Notes: a model not told the origin generated them from the letters alone. Counted from the first letter of the stretch, positions 1 to 6,941 are shown. The stretch is 10,856 nt of DNA from CAYGAW01 sp964492135 (GCA_964492135.1 CAZBJW010000153.1:1-10856), one strand, 5' to 3'. Translations and numbers: made by a program.

Positions 1-1704
1 GTCACTGGGTGTAGAGGAGTATCGATGTGAAGGAGCCTCCAATTCCGGATCCAGACCGTGGCGGAAGTTGAAAATCCTCAGTTGGTTCACAATCCTTTGA
101 CCAATCTCCAACGCGTCATCGATTCCGAGCTTCCATCCTGTTGCGGCATTGACACACGCCAGCGTCAGAAGCGGTTCCGTCGAGCAGAATCGGCATACGC
201 CGAGGGAATCCTGGAACTGCCACCAGCCCGCCATCAGTGCATTCGCGGAGGCTATTTCCGTTGGGGAAAACGGGTCTTTCAACATCGGTCTTCCCGGAAG
301 AGGAGGCGGATAACCGAAACTAGCTTCTATCGTGCTCGTGTTGGTCACACAAGTGTCGAGCAACTCGTACCAACGGGCTCGGTGGTCATGACCTCGGGGG
401 GTGGCACCCTTCAGGGTATAGACTCCCAGGTCGGCTGCCTCCGGGCTGATTCGTTTGGACGCTCGCATCACTCCCTCTGCCAGCAGGTCGCCACATCCTT
501 CGCGCAGGGCAATCTTCTTCAGAATGGCGCTCACAACCTCCGCATTCCCCCACGTTACCGCCAATCCATCCGTGTCGTCCTGTGTGAGCAGACCTTTCTC
601 GGAACACTCCATCAGCCAAGAGAGAGTCCATGACGACTCATTAACGTCGAGACCCAATCGATCAGCCTGATTCGCGAGCATGACTACGGCGCCCACGTCT
701 GTTACCCCGATATTGGACCCCAGCCCAGCAAGGGCCTCGTACTCTGGTTCTTCGCCCCTGGTGCCTGCATAGGGCCCTTCGGTCACCTCGACCATTCTCG
801 TATGGCCAACACGACAAGCCCAACAGGTTTTAGGCTTCACCTTACAATGAGCCCGCAAGTACTGACCGCTGAGCAACTCGTGCTGAGGGAAGACATTGGT
901 CGTAAGGTTCTTGATCGGAAGCTGCCCTTGTCCATGGATGGCGCCAAGTAGTCCCCCCGTTCCCCACCGGTAAACCACGCCAGCAGCATATTCCGTCGAA
1001 GCATGCTGAAACAGCTCCTTCGACAGGCTACCTAGCCTCTCTGCGTCCGCGAGAGGGACTCGGTGATTGCCTCGGGCGACAGCCACGGCCTTCAGCCTCT
1101 TGGACCCCATTACGGCCCCCACACCATTGTGAGCTGCCACATGTCCCTGGTCCCCGACTATGGCGGCGAAGCGGACCTTGTTCTCTCCCGCGGGACCTAT
1201 CCCGAAGATGCTTATCCGAGAACCCAGTTTCAACCCTAGCTCATCCGAAATGCTAGCGCCGAGTTCCCAAGTGTCCGTGCCCTGGAGATGGGTAGCGTCC
1301 CGCAGTTCCGCGGCACCATCGTGAACGTAAAGATACGACAAGCGAGAAGCAGCTCCCTCCAATATGATCGCATCGAATCCTGAGGATCTCAAGAAGGCAC
1401 CTAGAAACCCGTTGGCCTGGGTAGCTCCCGCAAGGTTGGTCATCGGGCCCTTGCTTACCACTGAGAACGACCCTGTTCCGGAGACACATGTGCCACCGAG
1501 AGGTCCGGAACACAAGACCATCAGATTCCCTGGGTCCAGCCACTCCACGCCGGCAGGAACCTCGTCGCATAGGTACTTCGTACCAAGCCCTGTTCCTCCA
1601 ACGTACATCCTCAGCACGGACTCGGAGAGTGCTTCCGTGACTATCTTGCCGTGCGTGAGATTGACCCTGAGTGCCTTTCCCTGATATCCATCTAGTCCAC
1701 CCAT
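1..1704 (-). CDS. Tungsten-dependent aldehyde:ferredoxin oxidoreductase family protein (3' end outside window)
   Basis: My translation from the ATG at 1704 stays open for 568 codons to the window edge; family members have about 600-620 residues, so only the C-terminal tail is missing. The protein matches the AOR family, cytoplasmic enzymes that interconvert aldehydes and carboxylates with ferredoxin through a tungstopterin cofactor and one [4Fe-4S] cluster. Visible are the N-terminal GGTGLG loop (36-41), the cofactor-domain segment GPLGGT..SGTGSFSVVSK, and both pterin-binding DxxGL(D/C)-type motifs: DRLGLD (348-353) and DSLGVC (499-504). Cluster ligands would be C294, C297 and C504, but the third position of the usual CxxCxxxC is H301 (CWACRVGH). 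An AGGAGGT ribosome site lies 11 bases before the start. The gene follows the CitE-like gene after 147 bases and a ferredoxin gene is nearby, so ferredoxin coupling is likely. The substrate is unknown. Family assignment is firm; activity with the altered ligand is not. Confidence 0.93.
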   Translation of the reverse strand, partial: MGGLDGYQGKALRVNLTHGKIVTEALSESVLRMYVGGTGLGTKYLCDEVPAGVEWLDPGNLMVLCSGPLGGTCVSGTGSFSVVSKGPMTNLAGATQANGFLGAFLRSSGFDAIILEGAASRLSYLYVHDGAAELRDATHLQGTDTWELGASISDELGLKLGSRISIFGIGPAGENKVRFAAIVGDQGHVAAHNGVGAVMGSKRLKAVAVARGNHRVPLADAERLGSLSKELFQHASTEYAAGVVYRWGTGGLLGAIHGQGQLPIKNLTTNVFPQHELLSGQYLRAHCKVKPKTCWACRVGHTRMVEVTEGPYAGTRGEEPEYEALAGLGSNIGVTDVGAVVMLANQADRLGLDVNESSWTLSWLMECSEKGLLTQDDTDGLAVTWGNAEVVSAILKKIALREGCGDLLAEGVMRASKRISPEAADLGVYTLKGATPRGHDHRARWYELLDTCVTNTSTIEASFGYPPPLPGRPMLKDPFSPTEIASANALMAGWWQFQDSLGVCRFCSTEPLLTLACVNAATGWKLGIDDALEIGQRIVNQLRIFNFRHGLDPELEAPSHRYSSTPSD

Positions 1705-1738
1705 GGCGGTCGACCACCTCCTGAACCTGAGCAAGCGG

Positions 1739-1756
1739 ACCCGAACCTACCCGAAC
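1739..1756. repeat. Short direct repeat in the leader of the aldehyde oxidoreductase gene
   Basis: The octamer ACCCGAAC (GTTCGGGT on the coding strand) occurs twice with a 10-base period, about 35-52 bases upstream of the oxidoreductase start. A period of one helical turn would suit a protein-binding site, but a two-copy octamer can also arise by chance. No matching transcription factor is known to me. Confidence 0.3.
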
Positions 1757-1851
1757 TGAGCTCTCTCAATCTGCCTCGCGACCTGCTTCTGTCAATGGCC
1801 CGCTCGCGAATCCTCCGCGACTCTCCGCCATGATAGGCCTCGGCAGGACAG

Positions 1852-2748
1852 CTAACTGGATTGGTTCTTTCGCTCTTCCCTCTCTGCAATCGCCTCCACG
1901 AGCGACAAGAGTTCTTCCGCTTGCCGGAAACTCGCAATGTCTATCATTCTTCCTTCAATAGAGATGGCTCCCAAGCCTTGGGCCTGAGCGCCCTGGAAGG
2001 CTTTCGTAACTTTTTCTGCGTACTCCACCTCAGACTTCGACGGCGAGAACACCAGCTTGACAGGCTCGATCTGGCTGGGGTGGATGAGCAACTTGCCTCG
2101 AAAACCCAGTTGCCGCCCCGCGCTCGCCTCTCTTGCTAGCCCATCCTTGTCGGCGATGTCGATCCATGGTGTGTCCACGGCCTGAACCCCCGCAGCTCTG
2201 GCGCTCGTGGCTACGAGTGAGCGAGCATACAAGAGCTCCCTGCCTTCTCTGGAGAGAACGATCCCCATATCGCGGGCAAAATCGATGGCTCCGAAAGCGA
2301 TGGCGACAACGCGCCCATTCGCTGTTGCTATCCCCTGGGCATTGAGGACGCCCTTTGCCGTTTCCAGGATCGGGATCAGGGCTAGGCTCCCCGGCTCTAT
2401 CCCCTTTATCTTCTCTTCCCGGCGCATAAATCTCGATATCTCGAAAACGTCATCCTTCGACTCAACCTTGGGAAGCACGATACCGACCAGCCCTTTCTGG
2501 ATGACCGTCTCAATATCTTGGCGCGTGAGGCCCGTGGTCAAGGCGTTGACCCGAACAAAGACGTCAGCGCTACTCATTGAGAGATCCCCGATTGCATCCC
2601 TCACGAACATGCGGGCCGTCTCTTTCTCAGCCATAGGCACCGCGTCCTCGAGGTCGAGGATGATCGCATCGGCCCCCAGAGTACCGGCTTTGCGAATCAT
2701 TCTCATCTGGTTGCCTGGCACGAAAAGAATAGTCCGTAGAAGTCTCAC
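1852..2748 (-). CDS. CitE/HpcH-type acyl-CoA lyase, likely citramalyl-CoA or malyl-CoA lyase
   Basis: This 298-residue protein has the TIM-barrel fold of the HpcH/HpaI aldolase / citrate lyase beta-subunit family, which cleaves beta-hydroxyacyl-CoA esters into acetyl-CoA and a 2-oxoacid. Visible family marks are LFVPGN (8-13), DLEDAV (32-37), the substrate Arg in FVRVNAL (R66), Mg-binding E129 in ILETAKG and D156 in FGAIDFARDMG, the IHPSQI segment (222-227), and the C-terminal GRMID (D270), where CitE-like lyases carry a lid Asp. There are no citrate-lyase alpha or acyl-carrier genes beside it, so it probably acts on a free CoA ester. It starts with GTG inside the stop of the SucD-like gene (GTGA overlap) and has a GGAGGGG site. 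Co-translation with a CoA ligase and the nearby methylaspartate ammonia-lyase favour citramalyl-CoA -> pyruvate + acetyl-CoA. Malyl-CoA, or another 3-hydroxyacyl-CoA of this family, remains possible. Family sure, substrate inferred. Confidence 0.9.
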   Translation of the reverse strand: MRLLRTILFVPGNQMRMIRKAGTLGADAIILDLEDAVPMAEKETARMFVRDAIGDLSMSSADVFVRVNALTTGLTRQDIETVIQKGLVGIVLPKVESKDDVFEISRFMRREEKIKGIEPGSLALIPILETAKGVLNAQGIATANGRVVAIAFGAIDFARDMGIVLSREGRELLYARSLVATSARAAGVQAVDTPWIDIADKDGLAREASAGRQLGFRGKLLIHPSQIEPVKLVFSPSKSEVEYAEKVTKAFQGAQAQGLGAISIEGRMIDIASFRQAEELLSLVEAIAEREERKNQSS

Positions 2749-3659
2749 TGACCCCTCCGCCCAGAACCTCCGAGGATATGCGCCAACGTTGGAGCGAGCC
2801 TCTCAGGCCTCTCCACCACATGCGCTCCCGCCTCCCCCAGGGCCTTTATCTTGCTCTCAGCGGATCCTCTTCCCCGTTCGACGATGGCACTCGCATGCGA
2901 GAACCGGACACCAGGTCTTATGCCCAGCCCAGCGATGTAAGCTGCCAGAGGCTTCGTGAACTTCCCTTTCTTGATAACCTCCGCAGCCTCCTCCTCTGCC
3001 ACGGTCCCGATCTCTCCAAACAGCGCTACGGCATAGGTCTCTTCATCTTCCTCAAAGAGCGGCAACAGCTCAGCAGGGGCAAATCCTACAACGGGTTCAG
3101 CTCCCACATGTATAGCGGTGCTAATGCCAAGGCCCGCTTGCGCAATGGCCCAAGCCAGCGTCGTTGTCTGTCCGCCACTTCGAGATATGACCCCGATCCT
3201 GCCAGGCTTGAAGACTTCCCTCGCAAATTCCTCTGAACCCCCAACCCAACCAGCCACCGCTTTGCCGGGACTGATGATGCCAAGGGAGCCTGGCCCTACA
3301 ATCCTGGCCTCTCTCATTCGCGCATAGGCCATCACCCACAGTATGTCGTGCAGAGGGACGCGCTCCACAGGCATGACGATGAGTCTGATTCCGGCGTCGA
3401 TGGCCTCAAGCACCGCGTCTTTGACGGCCGGACCGGGAACGAAGGTGACCGTGGCGTCAATAGGTCCATGGTCCCGCCAGGCCTGCTTCACAGTGTCATA
3501 GACTGGTACGTGCCAAACCTCCGTTCCGCCACGACCCGGGGTGACTCCCGCCACGACCTTCGTCCCGTAGCTGACCATGAACCTCGTCCTGGCTCTCCCC
3601 TCTCGCCCCGTGACGCCCTGCACCAACATAGTGGTGCTTTCATCCAGGAGTATTGCCAC
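2745..3659 (-). CDS. Succinyl-CoA synthetase alpha-subunit-like CoA ligase subunit (SucD/MtkB-like)
   Basis: This 304-residue protein aligns along its whole length with the alpha subunit of succinyl-CoA synthetase and malate-CoA ligase. The N-terminal CoA-binding Rossmann domain shows QGVTGREG (14-21) and YGTKVVAGVTPGRGG (31-45). The ligase half has IGVISRSGGQ (155-164), GEIGTVAEEEAA (215-226) and the phosphohistidine segment RFSHASAIV with H255, so the covalent His-phosphate mechanism looks intact. The family's GPNCPG turn is replaced by GPGSLG (122-127), and the nucleotide-proximal helix differs from E. coli SucD, which fits a substrate other than succinate. The GTG start lies one base after the ferredoxin stop and follows GGAGGAGAA. 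The partner is the SucC-like subunit encoded just upstream beyond the ferredoxin. I infer that the pair activates citramalate, or alternatively malate or mesaconate, to feed the overlapping lyase gene. Confidence 0.9.
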   Translation of the reverse strand: MAILLDESTTMLVQGVTGREGRARTRFMVSYGTKVVAGVTPGRGGTEVWHVPVYDTVKQAWRDHGPIDATVTFVPGPAVKDAVLEAIDAGIRLIVMPVERVPLHDILWVMAYARMREARIVGPGSLGIISPGKAVAGWVGGSEEFAREVFKPGRIGVISRSGGQTTTLAWAIAQAGLGISTAIHVGAEPVVGFAPAELLPLFEEDEETYAVALFGEIGTVAEEEAAEVIKKGKFTKPLAAYIAGLGIRPGVRFSHASAIVERGRGSAESKIKALGEAGAHVVERPERLAPTLAHILGGSGRRGQ

Positions 3660-3660
3660 G

Positions 3661-3939
3661 CTAGGTTCTCCTCCACTCGTCTAAGCCCCAGATTGGGAGG
3701 ACGATGGTGAGGGCCTTGCGGCCGTCGAGAAGGCAGTCATGTTCACATGCAAGGCACTCTACACAGAGCCTTCTTGCCTCGTCAGCCGCCACGGCGAGTA
3801 CCGGCCTACCTGCTTGGACCGTGAGGATTCCACTGCCGTACAGACTACAGGCCTTAACGCACGCATACGCTGTGCAATCGGTACACTTGTCATGGTCTAT
3901 GGAAACCTCGCCGGTTCTGAACTTGAACTCATACATCAT
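3661..3939 (-). CDS. Small 2x[4Fe-4S] ferredoxin-like protein between the CoA-ligase subunit genes
   Basis: The likely product has 92 residues. I start it at the ATG whose ATGA overlaps the stop of the SucC-like gene; a longer in-frame start at 3984 would lie wholly inside that gene and has no added support. Eight cysteines form two cluster motifs: C19-x2-C22-x4-C27-x3-C31 and C59-x2-C62-x2-C65-x3-C69. The second is canonical; the first has two extra residues between its second and third Cys. There is no signal peptide or membrane segment, so it is cytoplasmic. The C-terminus ends in an aromatic stretch (IWGLDEW). It is presumably a low-potential electron carrier or a small electron-transfer subunit. 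The obvious partner in this window is the aldehyde:ferredoxin oxidoreductase, yet it is translationally coupled to the CoA ligase subunits on both sides, which is unexplained. Function as an Fe-S protein is clear; the partner is inferred. Confidence 0.88.
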   Translation of the reverse strand: MMYEFKFRTGEVSIDHDKCTDCTAYACVKACSLYGSGILTVQAGRPVLAVAADEARRLCVECLACEHDCLLDGRKALTIVLPIWGLDEWRRT

Positions 3940-5201
3940 TGGTCGCGCGTCCCTTTGAACTCTCGATATTCTTCCACAAGGCACCTCATGCGCTCGGCTA
4001 TGAAGTCCAAGTTGTGGATATACTGACGTCCATAGACCTCCAATCGAATGGGTAGGTCCTTCAATCCTTCTCTCAAGATCTCAAGTGATTCCCCTTCCTT
4101 ATTCCCTGCTAGAAGGATTACCACAGGGAACCCCGGCTTGTCCGCCAGTTCCTCGCGGAATGCTTTGACTAGTCCGCGGGCATGATGCCATTGATCCTGG
4201 CTGGCGATCACTGCCCCCATCAGACAGTAGCCGTCGATTCCAGGTATGGAGAGGTTGATCTTGGCACAGCGATACACCTTGGCGGCGGTGGGGTTCCCAC
4301 TCGTCTCGGCATAAGCGGCCAATTTGAGACCGTGCCTGACCAGGGTATCTGCTGCGAGGAGGGCGCCGCCCCCACCGATTGCATGGTAGCCGACGCAATC
4401 CACTTCCCCAATCTCGGGGGCCATTTGCGCGAAGAAGAACACCCCTCGATGGTCGCTCTCCTCGATCAACCAAGCTATTCGATCCAGGTCTGTTGGAGGC
4501 CTGTCAGCTTCGCGAGGCACGCTGATTCCAAGTTTGGGATGACGCGCCACAGAAGCATCGTCGATGCTCACACGGCAGTCTGCAGCGTAGACTGCCCCTC
4601 CTCTTGTCAGGATCAAGGGGTTGATCTCCACCGCACGAGCATCGTATCGCACGAACACGTCGTACGCGCCGCATATGGCTGCACCCAGCGGCTCCAGCAG
4701 ATGCCTCGGCACCCCCAACTCTGCGACCAGGTCATACGCCTCATACCCTCGAAGGCCATGGTGGACATCCACGGTCATGCGCGATATCATTGCTGCGGAT
4801 ACCCTGGCTACCTCCTCTACCTCCACACCACCCTTGGTGCTGAATATCACTACAGGCGCCCTGACCCTATGTGAGTCGTCGACGATCACGCCGACATAAT
4901 ACTCTCTGTCGATATCGAGTTTCTCCTCAACCAATACCTTCTCTACCCGGAAGCCTTTGATTGGGCTACCTATGATTCTATCCGCCGCCCTCCTCGCATC
5001 CTCCGGGTTGTCTGCAAACTGTATGCCCCCAACCTTGAAGCGGCCTGTAGTCCAGACTTGAGCCTTTATGGCTACGGGCTTGCCGATCTCCTCGGCGACT
5101 CTTCTTGCCTCGTCCGGAGTACAAGCCACATCGCCTTCGGGGACGGTAATCCCAACGGATGCAAGGAGCTGCTTGCCTTGGTATTCATGCAGTCGAGCCA
5201 C
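3936..5201 (-). CDS. Succinyl-CoA synthetase beta-subunit-like ATP-grasp CoA ligase subunit (SucC/MtkA-like)
   Basis: The 421-residue product begins with the SucC hallmark LHEYQGKQLL (4-13) and has an ATP-grasp domain: IKAQVWTTGRFKVGG (45-59) carries K46 and the glycine-rich loop, FSTKGGVEVEEVA (120-132) follows, and VEINPLILTRGG (191-202) with D208 supplies the metal-binding Glu, Asn and Asp. The C-terminal ligase half is recognisable only by position: IGGGGALLAAD (275-285) and AETSGNPTAAKVYRCAKI (298-315) replace the FLDVGGGA and IFGGI-type segments of E. coli SucC, and the protein is about 30 residues longer. It therefore belongs to a divergent branch and probably uses a different acid. 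The GTG start follows AGGAGG by nine bases. It heads the packed ligase-ferredoxin-lyase block and should pair with the SucD-like subunit to form acyl-CoA from ATP, CoA and a dicarboxylate. Citramalate is my first guess from context; malate or mesaconate are alternatives. Confidence 0.86.
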   Translation of the reverse strand: MARLHEYQGKQLLASVGITVPEGDVACTPDEARRVAEEIGKPVAIKAQVWTTGRFKVGGIQFADNPEDARRAADRIIGSPIKGFRVEKVLVEEKLDIDREYYVGVIVDDSHRVRAPVVIFSTKGGVEVEEVARVSAAMISRMTVDVHHGLRGYEAYDLVAELGVPRHLLEPLGAAICGAYDVFVRYDARAVEINPLILTRGGAVYAADCRVSIDDASVARHPKLGISVPREADRPPTDLDRIAWLIEESDHRGVFFFAQMAPEIGEVDCVGYHAIGGGGALLAADTLVRHGLKLAAYAETSGNPTAAKVYRCAKINLSIPGIDGYCLMGAVIASQDQWHHARGLVKAFREELADKPGFPVVILLAGNKEGESLEILREGLKDLPIRLEVYGRQYIHNLDFIAERMRCLVEEYREFKGTRDQ

Positions 5202-5675
5202 AACAGAAAACCTCCTACTGGAACTCCCTTCCTAGCTTCTCGCGTTGCCACCGCATATGGTCATGCCATGAATGAAGCAGAGTGATCCAAATGTTCAATC
5301 CCCCACTTTTGCGACTGTCCAGGCGTGCCGTTCTTTTCTGAGGGCATTGGCGGAATTGCAGGCATCGTGCCCGAGTGCTGTCCGCCTTAGCGGGACGACT
5401 CGTACGTCTGCTGGGTGTCGCTGCAGCCCATGTGCGGTATGTCACCACGTGGCTGAAGGCCGCAAATCAGTTTCCGTTTCCAGAGTCCAACGCCGGGAAT
5501 ACGTCGACACTTGCCCCTCCCGTCAATGGCTGTCGACAATCACTCAGAACTGGCTCACCCTCTTTCACTCGCGAGACCCGCTCTGTCGTGGGCTCGTACT
5601 ATGATCCGCCTGGGCTTGATGTCAGAATGGTGGTTCGCCTTCGCTCGCTGACCATATCCTTCGCCCTGCAGAGCA
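5202..5675. other. 474-base interval without a recognised gene; probable leader of the CoA-ligase operon
   Basis: I see no protein that resembles a known family in any of the six frames. One minus-strand frame is open from 5598 down to 5218 except for a TGA at 5467-5469, but its conceptual product is rich in Arg, Ser and Thr, lacks a good start and matches nothing I know, so a decayed gene is possible but unsupported. GTCGACA occurs twice (5503-5509 and 5532-5538), and a bulged hairpin (GTCCGC-CTTA-GCGGGAC) lies near 5379-5395. There is no clear hairpin-plus-T-run terminator after the ammonia-lyase and no convincing -35/-10 pair. A promoter for the downstream block is expected here from the spacing alone. 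Confidence 0.45.
5211..5216 (-). promoter_or_regulatory. Ribosome binding site of the SucC-like gene
   Basis: A perfect AGGAGG lies nine bases before the GTG at 5201. It fixes the non-ATG start and supports initiation directly at the LHEYQGK N-terminus that the family shares. Confidence 0.75.
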
Positions 5676-6941
5676 TTACCCCCTATCCGACTCTCGCCGT
5701 CGAGCAAGGATTGTTAGCACCCTGTTCATCTCGTTTGTGACAATCATTAGCCCCTCATCGACCCCCATTCCAGGCTTGTTGTAGATTAGGTCCGCGCACG
5801 TAGCCAGCGCAACATGGACAGTGATGCGACTGGACTGATCAGTCTCGTTGCATGTGCCACCGAGGAACGCCTTCAGTCCTCTCTTCTTGCAATAGAGGAC
5901 TGCCTCCACGCTGTTGTTGATCCCGCCCATGTCTGGCATCTTGACCTGGATCATGTGCGCTGCTCCTGCATCTGCAAACTCTTTGACGTCCTCAAGCGTA
6001 TTGCACCAATCATCGGCCACGATTTGGACACTGCAGCCACTTGCCTCGAGAGATGCCTTCAACTTGGTCATCAGTTCTAGTGTTCCAATCTTATCGCCCG
6101 AGTCGATTGGACACTCGATCCTGACAGGGAAAGGCCCAGCTTCTCTCTCCAGCTCAGAGCAGTACTGGACCATACGTTCGATATTGTTGTTGGCTATCCG
6201 TCCTATCGCTCCATAGACGTCGAGGTGGAATGTGGGCTTGTAGCTGTCTGCTCCAAACCTCTCCACTCTGCGCCTTAACCAACGAACATACTCCACCAGT
6301 CGCTCGCCCCTATGGCCGACCTTGTCTGAGGTATTGAACAAGCCCTGCGGGACGGCGAGGACGCCCTTCAAGATCATCTTGTCGACACCAACGTACCGAT
6401 CGTCGCCAGACTGAGCCAGGATGGGGACGGCGACCTCGCTGATCAAGGTGTTGTACTCCTCGCTGACAGTCTCTGCCATGAGCTTCTGTCTACTCTTGCT
6501 CACGGCATCGAGAACCGCTTGAGTTAGCCCATACCGTACCCCGGTATGAAGTCTCTCTCCCGCCACCTCCAGAGAGTCTAGTCGAGCCGCCAATCCTCTG
6601 AACCCCGTCAGTGGCATTCCGATTATCTGGGGGGCTATCTTCTGTTCGATGAGGGGAACATACTTCTCGGCCAAGAGTATGCCATCACGACCCACCACGC
6701 CAGAATACTGGATGGCGGCGCAGTCACCAAACGCAACCTGCCCATCATCAAGCAAGAATATGATAGACAGCGATTCTCCGGGCTGTCTCACTCTGGAGTG
6801 GCCCTTGGTCTTCGGCTTGCCAAGGAGCATGAAGCCATCTGTTTCTACACCCGCCTTGATACTAGCCAAGTCGTCAAAGTAGTAGCCACCCAGACCCGGC
6901 GACACCAGGACATCCTTGATTCGCGTCACATCCATCTCCAT
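5676..6941 (-). CDS. mal: Methylaspartate ammonia-lyase (3-methylaspartase)
   Basis: This 421-residue enolase-superfamily enzyme converts (2S,3S)-3-methylaspartate to mesaconate and ammonia, the second step of the glutamate mutase pathway. It matches the Clostridium tetanomorphum enzyme (413 residues) throughout as I recall that sequence: SPGLGGYYFDD (14-24), VRQPGES (51-57), FGDCAAIQYSG (71-81), AQSGDDRY (176-183, Q177), metal ligands D241 (FHLDVYG), E276 (RIECP) and D310 (VADDWCNT), Q332 and the catalytic base K334 (IQVKMPDMGG), and GGTCNET (361-367). The position I align with catalytic His194 is Gln199. An N-terminal MAAL domain (about 1-160) precedes the TIM barrel. The start is the first Met; Met3 is also possible, since the ribosome site is weak (AAAAGG). 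It lies 99 bases after the VOC gene on the same strand. Glutamate mutase and mesaconate hydratase genes are not in the window. Confidence 0.95.
   Translation of the reverse strand: MEMDVTRIKDVLVSPGLGGYYFDDLASIKAGVETDGFMLLGKPKTKGHSRVRQPGESLSIIFLLDDGQVAFGDCAAIQYSGVVGRDGILLAEKYVPLIEQKIAPQIIGMPLTGFRGLAARLDSLEVAGERLHTGVRYGLTQAVLDAVSKSRQKLMAETVSEEYNTLISEVAVPILAQSGDDRYVGVDKMILKGVLAVPQGLFNTSDKVGHRGERLVEYVRWLRRRVERFGADSYKPTFHLDVYGAIGRIANNNIERMVQYCSELEREAGPFPVRIECPIDSGDKIGTLELMTKLKASLEASGCSVQIVADDWCNTLEDVKEFADAGAAHMIQVKMPDMGGINNSVEAVLYCKKRGLKAFLGGTCNETDQSSRITVHVALATCADLIYNKPGMGVDEGLMIVTNEMNRVLTILARRRESDRG

Noticed and set aside
58..633. Plus-strand open frame of 191 codons at the left edge
   Set aside because: It is antisense to the aldehyde oxidoreductase, whose coding frame is unmistakable; the product is Arg/Ser-rich with no family match.
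1767..1795. Perfect TTGACA (minus strand, 1790-1795) as a promoter for the aldehyde oxidoreductase
   Set aside because: No acceptable -10 hexamer lies 16-18 bases downstream (AGATTG or GATTGA), so a sigma-70-type promoter is not supported.
2207..2959. Plus-strand open frame of 250 codons opposite the CitE-like and SucD-like genes
   Set aside because: It lies antisense to two well-supported genes, has no recognisable domain or ribosome site, and its composition is that of a GC-driven shadow frame.
3940..3984. Longer N-terminus of the ferredoxin starting at 3984
   Set aside because: The extension sits wholly within the SucC-like gene, adds nothing like a ferredoxin, and the ATGA-coupled start is the normal arrangement.
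2745..5201. Assigning the pair as housekeeping succinyl-CoA synthetase sucCD
   Set aside because: The genes are split by a ferredoxin, coupled to a CitE-like lyase, and the beta subunit and the GPNCPG turn of the alpha subunit deviate from true SucCD; a generic CoA-ligase call is safer.
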